Part shown: positions 1 to 9,966 of the stretch, in pieces
Layout of the letters: each line of letters starts with the position of its first letter
How positions within the stretch are numbered: the stretch's first letter is position 1
Origin: Chitinophagaceae bacterium
Lineage (GTDB): Bacteria; Bacteroidota; Bacteroidia; Chitinophagales; Chitinophagaceae
Assembly: GCA_016722465.1 (NCBI GenBank)
Contig: JADKJC010000001.1
Location: 62,001 to 126,000, forward strand
Reading direction: 5' to 3'
DNA length: 64,000 bases
The notes under the pieces: model-generated
Databases searched by the model: none
Told to the model about the DNA's origin: nothing
The model's input: only the letters and a program-made list of their open reading frames with translations
Made by a program: the position numbers and the translations under genes

Positions 1-3000
1 CTCCAGCTGCACCAGCCATCTGTAATGGACAAAGCGTTAACCTTACCGCATCCGGCAGCAGTGGAGCCTATACTTGGAGCCCGGGAACAGGATTGAATAT
101 CACATCGGGCGCTACCGTTACGGCCTCGCCAACTGCCACTACTATTTATACAGTTAACACCACTACTTCTACCGGCTGTGTTATTAACAAGGATGTAACG
201 GTAACTGTAAATGCGTTACCGGTTATCAGCACACACCCGGCTGATACGGTAGTAAATGTTTGCCAGAACGGAACAGTAAGCCCACTCAGCATAACAGCTA
301 CAGCAGGGAGTGGCAGTATTACAGGATACCAATGGTATATTACCACCAACAACAACAATACAAGCGGCGCAGCTATTCCATTTGCCACTACTTCCACCTA
401 TACTCCATCTACGTCCAGTGTTGGCACTTTGTATTTTTACTGCAGGGTTACCAATTCCAATGGATGTACAGATACTTCCAATGTATCGGGGGCTTTGATC
501 ATAAGCCCGGTGGTTGCAACACCAACAGCTTCCACCACCATACAGCCTACCTGTACTATACCTACGGGTACCATTGTGGTAACTGCTCCCGCAGGAGCCA
601 ATATTCAGTATAATATTGATGGTGGAACCTACCAGGCAGGTGGCACTTTCACCGGCATAGCACCAGGCAGCCATAACATCACTGCAAAAAATATTGTTAC
701 CGGGTGCGTATCAGCCGTAAGGGTTGTTACGGTGAATGCTTTACCGCCAGGCCCGGCCACACCTGTTGCATCTGTAACAGTTCAACCCAATTGCGCCGTA
801 ACAACCGGTACGATTGTGATCACAGCGCCATTGGGTGCCAATATTGAGTACAGTGTGGGCGGTGCCTACCAGGCCAGCACCACTTTCAGTGGATTGACAA
901 ACGGCACTACTTACAGCATCACAGCAAAAGATATCAGTACTGGTTGTATCTCGGCTGTATCGTCATTACCAGTAAACCCAATTACAGGCGCACCTGCTGC
1001 CCCTGGCATAAATACAACACAGCCAGATTGCAATACAGCAACTGGAACGTTTACCATCACTTCACCCCTGGGTGCCAATTATGAATACAGTAATGGCGGA
1101 ACTTATCAAAGTGGTATTTCCTTCGCCGGCTTAACACCCGGCACCAATTATGCCGTTACAGTAAAAGATATTAATACCGGATGTATATCAGTACCAACCA
1201 ATATTTCAATCAGTAATATTTCACCCATTGCAGCACCAATTGTTACAACACCTGTAACAGCCTGCCAGAACTCGCTGCCATTTGGCCTGACTGCTACCGG
1301 CAGCAGCCTGCTTTGGTATACCACTTCTTCAGGTGGCGTAGGTACTTCAACAGTTCCTGTTCCGTCAACAACCACGGCCGGCAATACTGATTATTACGTA
1401 AGCCAAACCATTGGTGTGTGTGAAAGCCCCAGGGCATTGATAACAGTAACCATCGTTGCACAGCCTTTAGCTCCGGCAGTAACCAGTGCAATACCTTATT
1501 GTCAAAATGCAACAGCGGCGGCACTGACTGCCACCGGATCAAACTTACTATGGTACCCTACGTTAACAGGCAGCACCGGATCTGCAACAGCACCAACACC
1601 AACTACTGCCTCAGCAGGCAATACAATTTATTACGTAAGCCAAACTGTAAATGGATGTGAAAGCCCAAGAGCTGTTATAACGGTTACGTTAAACCCAACA
1701 CCGGCTGCACCAGTTGTAACCACCACTGTTAACTATTGCCAGAATGCAACGGCTGCATTGTTGACTGCTACAGGAACAAACTTGTTATGGTATAGCACTT
1801 TAACAGGCGGTGTGGGTTCTGCAACAGCGCCAACACCGGTTACAACCACCTCGGGTAACAGCATCTATTACGTTAGTCAAACTATAAACAGTTGTGAAGG
1901 GCCAAGAGCGGCAATAACAGTTACCGTAAATGCAATACCTGCAGCGCCGCTTGTAACCAGTGCAGCAGGATATTGTCAAAATGCAACAGCAACAGCATTA
2001 ACGGCAACAGGCAGCAACTTACTTTGGTACACTACCTTAACAGGAGGTACAGGAACCGTAACGGCCCCAAATCCGGTTACAACAGCTATTGGCAATACCA
2101 ATTATTATGTAAGCCAGACTGTAAATGGTTGTGAGAGCCCAAGAGCAACAATCACTGTAACAATAACAGCAGTACCTGCCGCACCATTGGTAACGGCCAC
2201 CATTTCATATTGTCAGAATACAACGGCCACTGCTTTAACAGCAACCGGAATAGGCTTGTTATGGTACAGCACTTCAACGGGTGGTACCGGATCTGCAACA
2301 GCACCAACTCCGGTTACAACCACGGCAGGGAATACAATTTTTTATGTAAGCCAAACCAGCAATGGTTGTGAAGGACCAAGAGCTGTAATAACAGTAACCA
2401 TTAACCCAACACCTGCATTACCAACTGTTACCAGCACAGTGAGCTATTGCCAGAATGCAACAGCTGCAGTACTAACCGCAACAGGATCAAACTTATTATG
2501 GTATACAACAGCAAGTGGTGGCACCGGATCGGCAACAGCGCCAACGCCGGTTACAACCACCGCAGGTAATACCACTTATTATGTAAGCCAAACCAGCAAT
2601 GGTTGCGAAGGGCCAAGAGCTGCAATAACAGTAACAGTAAATGCAATACCGGCTACTCCGGCTGTTACAAGCCCTGTGGGCTATTGCCAAAGTGTTGTAT
2701 CAGTTGCCCTGAGTGCGACCGGCAGTAATTTACTTTGGTACGGCACTGCCAATGGTGGCACCGGATCTGCACAACCCATTGTGCCTTCTACCACAACTGT
2801 TGGCAGCACCAATTATTATGTGAGCCAGACCATTAATGGTTGTGAAAGTCCAAGAGCAGCAATCACTGTAAACATCGGTGCTGCACCCTTAGCTCCAACC
2901 GTTACAACACCGGTAGTTTATTGCCAGAATGCCACAGCAACAACACTGAATGCAACCGGCAGCAACTTACTTTGGTATACAACATCAGCCGGTGGCACAG

Positions 3001-5594
3001 GAACTGCCACTGCACCAACGCCTGTTACAGGTGCTGCAGGTAATACAATCTATTATGTAAGCCAAACTGTAAATGGCTGCGAAGGCCAAACCAGGGCTGC
3101 AATAACGGTTACGGTAAACCCAACGCCGGCATTACCAACTGTTACCAGTGCAGTTACCTATTGCCAGAATGCCACAGCAACAGCACTGAATGCAACCGGC
3201 GGTAACCTGTTGTGGTATAATACTCTTACCGGTGGAACCGGATCTGCAATTGCACCAACACCTGTTACAACAGCAGCAGGCAGCGCCACTTACTATGTAA
3301 GTCAAACTACAAACAATTGTGAAGGGCCAAGAGCTGCTATCACCATTACGGTTAACCCAACACCGGCAGCGCCCACCGTATTAAACAATACATTGGTATA
3401 TTGTCAAAACGAAACGGCAACAGCGCTTACTGCTGCCGGCTCAAATTTACTGTGGTACAGCACTCAAACTGGTGGTACAGGTTCGTCCACAGCACCAACG
3501 CCTGCAACCACAACTGCAGGCAATAGTACTTACTATGTAAGCCAAACCATCAACGGATGTGAAGGGCCAAGAGCTGCTATCACCATTACGGTTAACCCAA
3601 CACCGGCAGCACCTACCGTTGTAAGCCCGGTAACCTATTGCCAGAATAATATTGCGGTTCCTTTAACCGCCACCGGCAATAACCTGTTATGGTACAGCGC
3701 TGCTTCAGGCGGTACCGGATCAGCAATTGCGCCTACACCTTCAACCACTACTCCGGGTAACACATTTTACTATGTAACACAAAGCAGCACCGGCTGTGAA
3801 AGCCCGAGACGTGCCGTGACTGTTACCATAAATATAACAAGTACAGCAGTTGCAGGCTTTCAATACACACCAGATACAGTATGCCGCAATGGAATCAACC
3901 CGTCTCCTTCCTATGATTTTGGATTTACCAATGGCGGTACTTTTACCGCAACCCCGGCAGGTTTGAGCGTTGATGCTGCTACTGGAAATATCAATCTTGC
4001 CAACAGCACTACAGGCACTTATACTGTTACCTATACTTACAATACTACCGGCTGTATTATTGGAAGCAGTTCCAGTTTCAACATTACACTGATACCATCC
4101 GTGAATACTGTTACCGTGTTTTCATACAGTTCACCGGTATGTAAAAACGCAGCGAATGTTTTACCACAAACTGCACCAGGCTTTACTACCGGTGGTACCT
4201 TCTCTTCTTCAAACGGGCTTACCATCAACAGCAGCACTGGCGAAATAGATGTAGCCACAAGCACACCCGGTCAATACCAGGTCGCTTACCGGTTATCGGC
4301 ATTGGGTTGCAGGCAGGGTACTACCAATTTCTCTTTTATTACCATTGCTGATACCACATCGCCAGTTACCAGTTTCGGTTACAGTTCTACAGATGTTTGC
4401 ATCAGCACTGGTATCAATCCAACCATTACCAAACCGGTCAACTTTGCAACAGGCGGCACCTTCAGCGCAACACCGGCAGGTTTAAATATTAACGCTGCAA
4501 CCGGTGCTATCAATATTGGACTGAGTGTGCCGGGTGTATATAATATCCTTTATAATATGCCGGCCCAAGGCTGCCAGTTAGCTGGAAGAGACAGCATTAA
4601 ATTTATCCTGAGAGCCTATGGCAACCCGGTAACCAGTTTCTCTTATTTTAGCCCGGTGTGTAAAGGAGATGATACTGCTACGGCTGTAACGGATATTGCA
4701 TTTACACCTGGTGGTGTATTTTCATCTACAACAGGGTTATCTATTGCTGCAGCAACAGGGATCATTGATCTAAGGCAAAGCCTGCCCGGTAATTATACCG
4801 TGCGTTACGATGTTACCCAGGGTGTTTGTAATCCTGCAGGTTTTGGCACTACTGCCATTAATATACTTGCCCAGCCAACAGCACCAACCGTTAGTACAGC
4901 AGGTATTTGCGGCTCCGGCAATATCAGTTTAACAGCCAATGCGTTGGGTACCATCAGCTGGTATACAGAACCGGCATTACTGAACCAGGTAAATGTAGGC
5001 GACACCTACAATACTTTCATCAGCAATACCACTGCATTTTATGTAACCAATACCATTGGCACCTGTGAAAGTGAACCTGCAATAGCCAATGCAGTGGTAA
5101 GCCCTATTCCGGAAAAACCATTTTTAGGTGCAGACACTTCTATTTGCAATAACGACAGGCTTATTTTAAATGCAGGTGTATACAATAGTTATCTATGGCA
5201 GGATGGCTCTACCAACAGCACTTATACAGTTACCGGTTCAGAGATTTACAAAGTAATTGTAAGTACGGGTGTTGGTTGCTCAGACAGCGCCAGCATTAAC
5301 GTAACAATACTTGATAACTGTGATGATATTTTATTCCCTAATGCTTTTAGCCCCACTGGCACCAACAGAACATTCGGCGCTTTGGGCAACCTGTTCGTGG
5401 CAAGTAATTATTTGCTTAGAATATACAACCGTTATGGAGAAACAGTGTTTGCAACAGCAGATCCAACACAAAGATGGGATGGTACTTTTAAAGGTAAACC
5501 GGTAAACATTGGTGCTTATGTTTATGTGGCCAGTTATTTTTACAAGAACAGGATCAATAAGGTGCAAAAAGGAACGATCCTGCTGATAAGGTAA
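1..5594 (+). CDS. Giant Ig-repeat surface protein with T9SS type B sorting domain (5' end outside window)
   Basis: The reading frame is open to the left window edge (first full codon at base 3), so the true start and signal peptide are missing; a TTG at 93 is not a start. The visible part is almost all beta-sandwich repeats: a PKD/Ig-like module, three SprB-like modules (about 510-1230), eleven tandem copies of a roughly 79-residue Ig-like module (about 1238-3830; hallmarks YCQNATA, NLLWY, YYVSQT, CEGPRAAITVTV), then four modules starting FxYxSPVC (about 3850-4860). The last 85 residues (NAFSPTGTN, YNRYGE, WDGTFKGKP, GTILLIR) are a CHU_C/gliding-motility C-terminal domain, the type B T9SS signal. 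Expected to be exported by T9SS and surface-anchored or released; an adhesin or gliding role is inferred from the family. No catalytic domain seen. Confidence 0.9.
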   Translation, partial: PAAPAICNGQSVNLTASGSSGAYTWSPGTGLNITSGATVTASPTATTIYTVNTTTSTGCVINKDVTVTVNALPVISTHPADTVVNVCQNGTVSPLSITATAGSGSITGYQWYITTNNNNTSGAAIPFATTSTYTPSTSSVGTLYFYCRVTNSNGCTDTSNVSGALIISPVVATPTASTTIQPTCTIPTGTIVVTAPAGANIQYNIDGGTYQAGGTFTGIAPGSHNITAKNIVTGCVSAVRVVTVNALPPGPATPVASVTVQPNCAVTTGTIVITAPLGANIEYSVGGAYQASTTFSGLTNGTTYSITAKDISTGCISAVSSLPVNPITGAPAAPGINTTQPDCNTATGTFTITSPLGANYEYSNGGTYQSGISFAGLTPGTNYAVTVKDINTGCISVPTNISISNISPIAAPIVTTPVTACQNSLPFGLTATGSSLLWYTTSSGGVGTSTVPVPSTTTAGNTDYYVSQTIGVCESPRALITVTIVAQPLAPAVTSAIPYCQNATAAALTATGSNLLWYPTLTGSTGSATAPTPTTASAGNTIYYVSQTVNGCESPRAVITVTLNPTPAAPVVTTTVNYCQNATAALLTATGTNLLWYSTLTGGVGSATAPTPVTTTSGNSIYYVSQTINSCEGPRAAITVTVNAIPAAPLVTSAAGYCQNATATALTATGSNLLWYTTLTGGTGTVTAPNPVTTAIGNTNYYVSQTVNGCESPRATITVTITAVPAAPLVTATISYCQNTTATALTATGIGLLWYSTSTGGTGSATAPTPVTTTAGNTIFYVSQTSNGCEGPRAVITVTINPTPALPTVTSTVSYCQNATAAVLTATGSNLLWYTTASGGTGSATAPTPVTTTAGNTTYYVSQTSNGCEGPRAAITVTVNAIPATPAVTSPVGYCQSVVSVALSATGSNLLWYGTANGGTGSAQPIVPSTTTVGSTNYYVSQTINGCESPRAAITVNIGAAPLAPTVTTPVVYCQNATATTLNATGSNLLWYTTSAGGTGTATAPTPVTGAAGNTIYYVSQTVNGCEGQTRAAITVTVNPTPALPTVTSAVTYCQNATATALNATGGNLLWYNTLTGGTGSAIAPTPVTTAAGSATYYVSQTTNNCEGPRAAITITVNPTPAAPTVLNNTLVYCQNETATALTAAGSNLLWYSTQTGGTGSSTAPTPATTTAGNSTYYVSQTINGCEGPRAAITITVNPTPAAPTVVSPVTYCQNNIAVPLTATGNNLLWYSAASGGTGSAIAPTPSTTTPGNTFYYVTQSSTGCESPRRAVTVTINITSTAVAGFQYTPDTVCRNGINPSPSYDFGFTNGGTFTATPAGLSVDAATGNINLANSTTGTYTVTYTYNTTGCIIGSSSSFNITLIPSVNTVTVFSYSSPVCKNAANVLPQTAPGFTTGGTFSSSNGLTINSSTGEIDVATSTPGQYQVAYRLSALGCRQGTTNFSFITIADTTSPVTSFGYSSTDVCISTGINPTITKPVNFATGGTFSATPAGLNINAATGAINIGLSVPGVYNILYNMPAQGCQLAGRDSIKFILRAYGNPVTSFSYFSPVCKGDDTATAVTDIAFTPGGVFSSTTGLSIAAATGIIDLRQSLPGNYTVRYDVTQGVCNPAGFGTTAINILAQPTAPTVSTAGICGSGNISLTANALGTISWYTEPALLNQVNVGDTYNTFISNTTAFYVTNTIGTCESEPAIANAVVSPIPEKPFLGADTSICNNDRLILNAGVYNSYLWQDGSTNSTYTVTGSEIYKVIVSTGVGCSDSASINVTILDNCDDILFPNAFSPTGTNRTFGALGNLFVASNYLLRIYNRYGETVFATADPTQRWDGTFKGKPVNIGAYVYVASYFYKNRINKVQKGTILLIR
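1238..3830 (+). repeat. Eleven-copy tandem coding repeat, about 237 bp per unit
   Basis: Eleven consecutive copies of one Ig-like module within the first gene. Adjacent copies share long exact blocks: about 50 identical bases at 3321-3370 and 3561-3610, one period apart. Such identity in neighbours suggests copy-number change and gene conversion within the array. Not CRISPR: units are coding, long and without spacers. Confidence 0.85.
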
Positions 5595-5608
5595 CTCAAT
5601 GCCTTCTG

Positions 5609-6217
5609 TTATTTTACAGGGCTTCCGCTAACATATTTATTTCCCTTAATGTAAAAACGGTAGGGCAACGCGGCATCTTCTCCTGCCCCATCAATACCAA
5701 TTCTTTTACTGGCACCGATGGCACTTGCCGGCAAAGCGTAACCATCATCTGCTAAAAAAATCTCTTTACTGTTTAGCTTAATGCCGGAATGAATTTTGGA
5801 TAATCCCAAAGCCCTGCTCATATTCCCCGGACCTTTTGTCAAAGTATGATCTGCCGCTTTTTTACCGGTTCTTGCCAGCATCGTTTCAATACCGTCCAAA
5901 GGTTCTGCAGCCCTTATCAGCACTGCATCTGGCACATCTTTTCCGTTGGTAACTACATTAAACAGGTGGTGCATGCCATAGCAGATATATACATAAGCAA
6001 TTCCACCTTTTCCATACATGTGTTCATTGCGGTTAGTCCGCCTGCCGTTGTAAGAATGCGATGCTTTATCAGTAATAGCAACATAAGCTTCCACCTCAAC
6101 GACCCTTACGCTGGTAAGCTTCTTTTCAACATTGGTTACAAGAATTTTACCGAGGAGTTCACGGGCAATTTGCAGCACATTTTGCCGGATATAAAAATCG
6201 GGGTTTAATTTCTTCAA
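5609..6217 (-). CDS. DNA-3-methyladenine glycosylase (AAG/MPG family)
   Basis: About 202 residues, the usual bacterial length for this family. It removes alkylated purines (3-methyladenine, hypoxanthine) from DNA in base excision repair. Visible family features: LNPDFYIRQNVLQIARELLGKIL at the N-terminus is the usual start block, VEVEAYVAITDKASHSYNG carries the active-site region, followed by YVYICYGMHHLFNVVT and VLIRAAEP. I chose the TTG at 6217 (protein begins with KKLNPDF). A longer in-frame version starting at 6325 would translate a heptad repeat array (6255-6324) and adds residues foreign to the family. Converges with the preceding surface-protein gene. Confidence 0.88.
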   Translation of the reverse strand: MKKLNPDFYIRQNVLQIARELLGKILVTNVEKKLTSVRVVEVEAYVAITDKASHSYNGRRTNRNEHMYGKGGIAYVYICYGMHHLFNVVTNGKDVPDAVLIRAAEPLDGIETMLARTGKKAADHTLTKGPGNMSRALGLSKIHSGIKLNSKEIFLADDGYALPASAIGASKRIGIDGAGEDAALPYRFYIKGNKYVSGSPVK

Positions 6218-6254
6218 CTTATACCTTAATTTTATCAGCGAAGATAGGAGGACA

Positions 6255-6324
6255 ATTGAAAATGAAAAATGGATAATTAATAATCGGCAATTGGCAATCA
6301 TCTGTGGTCTGTTGTCCGTAGTCA
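6255..6324. repeat. Heptad array R1, ten perfect 7-nt units
   Basis: Seventy bases that divide without slippage into ten heptads: the first seven begin with AT (for example ATTGAAA, ATTGGCA), the last three with GT (GTGGTCT, GTTGTCC, GTAGTCA). It fills most of the spacer between the divergent glycosylase and EI24 genes. No arm-to-arm complementarity, unlike R7 and R9. Confidence 0.8.
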
Positions 6325-6350
6325 TTCTTCACACCTCTAAAGAAACAACA

Positions 6351-7106
6351 ATGCTTAAGGAAATAATTATCGCTATACAGTCTTACATGGAAGCACACCG
6401 CTTTATTGTAAAACACAGGCTCTGGCAATGGATACTGATACCCGGTATCGTTTACTCCATCCTGTTCTGTATTGGTATTTATCTTTTCTGGACAAGCAGT
6501 GATGCTGCCATACAATACCTGCTTAATTTTTCCGGCCTTGGAAAATGGATGAATGCTACAGAAGGGGGCTGGCTGAAATTTCTTTTCATCTTTGGCAGTG
6601 TGATACTGAAGCTGGTACTGATGCTGCTTTATTTTTCCCTGTTCAAATATTTATTCCTCATCATCGGATCGCCTTTATTTGCCTACCTGAGTGAAAAAAC
6701 AGAAGCCATCATTGAAGGAAAAGATTATCCTTTTAGTTTTGTGCAGCTGATGCATGATATTGCAAGAGGTGTCAGGCTGGCACTCAGGAATACCTTGTGG
6801 CAAACTGTTTACACCGTTTCCATTCTCATCCTTTCGTTTATTCCCGTTGTAGGCTGGTTCACCCCTTTTTTTGCATTGCTGATTGAATGTTATTTCCTGG
6901 GATTTTCCATGCTGGATTACAGTTGTGAAAGAAACAAGCTTTCCACATCGCAAAGCATTGTATTTATCGGCCGGCACAAGGGGCTTGCCATTGGCAACGG
7001 CATTGTATTTTATTTAATGCACATGGTAATTGTGGCAGGATGGATACTGGCACCCAGCTATGCTGTAATTGCTGCCACTTTAAGCATACTAAAAACAAAA
7101 GAGTAA
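6351..7106 (+). CDS. EI24/CysZ-like multi-pass membrane protein
   Basis: 251 residues from ATG 6351 (MLKEIIIAIQSYMEAHRFI). An upstream in-frame start at 6291 was rejected because it would translate the end of heptad array R1. Four to five hydrophobic segments are visible (around residues 28-48, 80-105, 155-180 and 215-245) and the overall pattern fits the EI24 domain family, which includes CysZ, a sulfate permease in Proteobacteria. The substrate in Bacteroidota is not established, so transport of sulfate is only a possibility. It lies 6 bases upstream of the RsmI-like methylase gene on the same strand, so the two are probably cotranscribed. Confidence 0.75.
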   Translation: MLKEIIIAIQSYMEAHRFIVKHRLWQWILIPGIVYSILFCIGIYLFWTSSDAAIQYLLNFSGLGKWMNATEGGWLKFLFIFGSVILKLVLMLLYFSLFKYLFLIIGSPLFAYLSEKTEAIIEGKDYPFSFVQLMHDIARGVRLALRNTLWQTVYTVSILILSFIPVVGWFTPFFALLIECYFLGFSMLDYSCERNKLSTSQSIVFIGRHKGLAIGNGIVFYLMHMVIVAGWILAPSYAVIAATLSILKTKE

Positions 7107-7112
7107 CCGCCT

Positions 7113-7814
7113 ATGAAAAGCAATGTTTATTTAGTGCCATCTGTGTTGGATGAGGCGGCTACCCATACCATTCCATCCTACATTATTGATGCAGTAAAAA
7201 ACTGCAGCGTAATATTTGCAGAGAATGAAAGAACAGCCCGCCGGTTTTTAAAGAGCATTTGCAGGGAAATTGTGATTGATGATTACGAATGGTTTACCAT
7301 ACACAAAGCAGAGGAAGAACAGAAACAGCATTTCAGGCAAAAAATAACTGAAGGGAAGAACATTGCCATCATCAGCGAAGCCGGCTGCCCCGGCATAGCA
7401 GACCCAGGGCAAATACTCGTTGAAGTAGCACAGCAAATGAATGCTACTGTAAAACCACTGGTTGGCCCAAGCTCTATCCTGCTTGCATTAATGGCAAGTG
7501 GCATGAGTGGACAGTGTTTTGAATTTGTTGGTTACCTGCCCATTGATATGAATGAAAGGGCAAGAGTGATCAAAGAACTGGAAACCACTTCCCAGAAAAA
7601 AAACAGCACCCAGGTATTTATTGAAACCCCTTACCGGAATAACCAGATGATTGAAACGCTGTTCAAAATCTGCAAACCGTCTACCAAAATTTGTATTGCT
7701 TCGGAATTAACAGGCACCAACGAATTTATAAAAACAAAAACCGTAGCTGACTGGAAAAAAGAAAAAACCGACTTTCACAAAAAGCCGGTTATATTTTTAC
7801 TGATGGCGGGCTGA
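7113..7814 (+). CDS. RsmI-like SAM-dependent methyltransferase (tetrapyrrole methylase fold)
   Basis: 233 residues. The family includes RsmI, which 2'-O-methylates C1402 of 16S rRNA. Visible motifs: VYLVPSVLDE at the N-terminus, FAENERTARRFLK, the cofactor-loop signature ISEAGCPGIADPG near residue 90, VGPSSILLALMASGMSG near residue 120, and IETPYRN near residue 170. It is shorter than typical RsmI (about 280 residues) and lacks the usual C-terminal extension; Bacteroidota carry such a short paralogue, so the exact rRNA position modified is uncertain. Immediately follows the EI24 gene and converges with the next gene, with 3 bases between stop codons. Confidence 0.82.
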   Translation: MKSNVYLVPSVLDEAATHTIPSYIIDAVKNCSVIFAENERTARRFLKSICREIVIDDYEWFTIHKAEEEQKQHFRQKITEGKNIAIISEAGCPGIADPGQILVEVAQQMNATVKPLVGPSSILLALMASGMSGQCFEFVGYLPIDMNERARVIKELETTSQKKNSTQVFIETPYRNNQMIETLFKICKPSTKICIASELTGTNEFIKTKTVADWKKEKTDFHKKPVIFLLMAG

Positions 7815-7817
7815 TGA

Positions 7818-8243
7818 TTACCGGTCAACTGCTTTCATAGTAATGATCTTGTCTACTACAAATTCGCTATACCCTCTCCATGGAATAGCCCCCTTGAACT
7901 CTTTATAATGAAGGTCGAAATAATTACCACTGTTATTCATGAGTACATTGGCAATGCTGTCATTCTCCACTGAAAATTCAAATTCATAAGACTGCACTGT
8001 ACCTGCCGCTTTGGAACGAAAACCTGATTGTATCAGTTTACCTTCATAAGTCTTGAATACATTCCCCTTCTTCACCACATAATTCAATTCACCTGATTTA
8101 ACACCTTCTCCAAATACATAATAATACTTCCACCAGAATATCACGATGAGTACCACAATCGAGATAAATGTAAGCCACCTTAAAAACTTTTTAAAGCCAC
8201 TTGTTTTCTTTGATTCCAGCTTTACAGCCTGCAGATCCGTCAT
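7818..8243 (-). CDS. Single-pass membrane protein, conserved in Bacteroidota, function unknown
   Basis: 141 residues: a basic N-terminus (KKTSGFKKFLRW), one membrane segment around residues 25-42 (WLTFISIVVLIVIFWWKYYY), then a soluble domain with FGEGVKSGELNYVVKKGNVFKTYEGKL. This pattern belongs to a small conserved family that databases sometimes label 6-phosphogluconate dehydrogenase; nothing here resembles that enzyme and the label should not be used. The start lies 26 bases downstream of the M28 peptidase stop on the same strand, so it is probably the second gene of that transcript. Confidence 0.7.
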   Translation of the reverse strand: MTDLQAVKLESKKTSGFKKFLRWLTFISIVVLIVIFWWKYYYVFGEGVKSGELNYVVKKGNVFKTYEGKLIQSGFRSKAAGTVQSYEFEFSVENDSIANVLMNNSGNYFDLHYKEFKGAIPWRGYSEFVVDKIITMKAVDR

Positions 8244-8269
8244 AGTTATATTATTTTAATGCAAGTTAA

Positions 8270-9643
8270 TTATAATCCATACTTATCAACCAAATAAATC
8301 AATGCCACCATGTTTGCTGCACCCAAATGCAACTCCCTCCTGCTTACATTTTCAAACACATCTGTTTCGGCATGGTGCACATCAAAATAACGTTGTGTAT
8401 CCGGAATCAACCCACACAAGGCTGTTCCCAGTTCTTTCAGGTAACCAACGTCAGCGCCGCTGCCCTCTCTTGAAAATTTATATACACCGGAATTATAAAA
8501 AAGTGGTTTCCATGGCAGTATCTTTTCATACTGTGCGTCACTTACTTCAAAACTAAAGCCCCTTGGTGTAAAGCCGCCTGCATCGGTTTCCAATGCAAAC
8601 AAATGGTTTTCTTTATTTGTCTTTGCCAGTTCCAGGTATTTTTCTCCTCCTCTGCCGCCGTTCTCTTCATTCATAAACAGCACTGCACGAACGGTTCGCT
8701 TTGGATGTAAGCCACTTGCCTTTAAAGCCCTCAGCACTTCTATACTTTGCACCACTCCTGCCCCATCATCCTGAGCGCCTTCTGCAAGGTCCCAGCTATC
8801 AAGGTGCCCGCCAACGGTGATGATTTCATTGGGAAATGCGCTGCCCTTTATTTCACCCACTACATTAAATGATGGCACATCCGGTAACATGCGGCAATTG
8901 GTTTGAATGAATGCACTCAGCTGCATTTTCAGTTTCAACTGCCGGCTCAGCCATTCTGCATCATTGGTACTGATGGCCACTGCCGGAATTTCAGGAAATG
9001 AATCGTTGTAACCGGTAACACCTGTGTGTGGATGATCATCAGGATTGATAGCAAGCGAACGAACCATGGCAGCTACTGCACCATACTTAGCAGCCTTCGT
9101 AGGCCCATCCCATCTTGACACACCGCTTTCGCCATAGGCACGAAATACTTCAATGTAGGTTTGGTTCATGGGGAAATTCAGGAAAACAATTTTCCCTTTC
9201 AGATTATTTGTACCCAATGCATCCAGTTCATTCATACTTCTTACTTCAACTACGCCGGCGTTGATTCCTTTTTTGCCGGTACCAACTGAATTGCCCAGGG
9301 CACATAAATTCAAATTGTATTTTTTTCCACCTGCCAGTTTTATATAACCGGTTTCTTTTGCACCCCTTACCCAATGTGGCACCATACAGGGTTGCAGATA
9401 AACAGTATCTGCCCCGGCTGCTTTAAGCATCCTTGCAGTTGCATCCACCGCTTTTTGTGCATTGGCAGAACCACTTAATCTTGGCCCGATCTTTTTACAG
9501 ATGTAGCGTAAATTTTCATAAGCTGTTGCATTCGTCATTACTTCGTCCGTTATTTTTTTTACTGCTACAGAGTCTTCTGTTTGGGCAGTTAGTGCAAAAG
9601 AACACAGCAATGCGGTTAGAGTAACCAGGGACTTTATTTGCAT
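8270..9643 (-). CDS. Secreted M28-family zinc metallopeptidase
   Basis: 457 residues from ATG 9643. N-terminal signal peptide (MQIKSLVTLTALLCSFALTAQ), a PA-like segment around residues 110-230, then the M28 catalytic domain. Expected zinc ligands are visible: GGHLDSWD with His near 280, the QDDGAG Asp near 292, NEENGG with Glu near 327 as general base and ligand, ETDAGG near 352, and VHHAETD with His near 424. Likely an extracytoplasmic aminopeptidase or carboxypeptidase (carboxypeptidase Q-like). A longer frame starting at TTG 9691 is unlikely because a good promoter (9661-9691) overlaps it. The next gene, a small membrane protein, follows closely. Confidence 0.9.
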   Translation of the reverse strand: MQIKSLVTLTALLCSFALTAQTEDSVAVKKITDEVMTNATAYENLRYICKKIGPRLSGSANAQKAVDATARMLKAAGADTVYLQPCMVPHWVRGAKETGYIKLAGGKKYNLNLCALGNSVGTGKKGINAGVVEVRSMNELDALGTNNLKGKIVFLNFPMNQTYIEVFRAYGESGVSRWDGPTKAAKYGAVAAMVRSLAINPDDHPHTGVTGYNDSFPEIPAVAISTNDAEWLSRQLKLKMQLSAFIQTNCRMLPDVPSFNVVGEIKGSAFPNEIITVGGHLDSWDLAEGAQDDGAGVVQSIEVLRALKASGLHPKRTVRAVLFMNEENGGRGGEKYLELAKTNKENHLFALETDAGGFTPRGFSFEVSDAQYEKILPWKPLFYNSGVYKFSREGSGADVGYLKELGTALCGLIPDTQRYFDVHHAETDVFENVSRRELHLGAANMVALIYLVDKYGL

Positions 9644-9660
9644 ATTAATTTTTAAGATGC

Positions 9661-9691
9661 CAAACTTAATAAGAATATAAATAGGCAGCAA
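9661..9691 (-). promoter_or_regulatory. Bacteroidota-type promoter of the M28 peptidase gene
   Basis: Read on the minus strand, TTG (9691-9689), 20 bases, then TAAGTTTG (9668-9661), an exact match to the -7 consensus TAnnTTTG. Transcription would start about 10 bases before the ATG at 9643, giving a very short leader. Confidence 0.65.
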
Positions 9692-9966
9692 TAAAAAAAC
9701 AAATGGATAAAATCCCCCTTAAAATGAAAAAGAACCGCATTGATTAGTTTCGGCTGAATGGTAATGATTTTTGTACCTTGCAGCACCTTACCGGTAGCTG
9801 GTTAAATAAATTCCTGATGATTTGCAGCAATACAAAACCGGCTGAAGGTTTTACTTAATAAGGCTGGATTGTTTCCAGGAAAACGCAGCTGTTATTTTTG
9901 AATCAAGGTATAAAAAATTTATTAACCAAAAACCCCGCTTGCCAGCCGGGACAACTTTAAAATAGT

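Noticed and set aside
216..674. Long minus-strand frame opposite the Ig-repeat gene
   Set aside because: Repeat-rich coding DNA with biased codons leaves long shadow frames; its Gly/Ser/Cys-rich translation is not protein-like.
1238..3830. CRISPR-like regular spacing
   Set aside because: Units are about 237 bp, coding, and without unique spacers.
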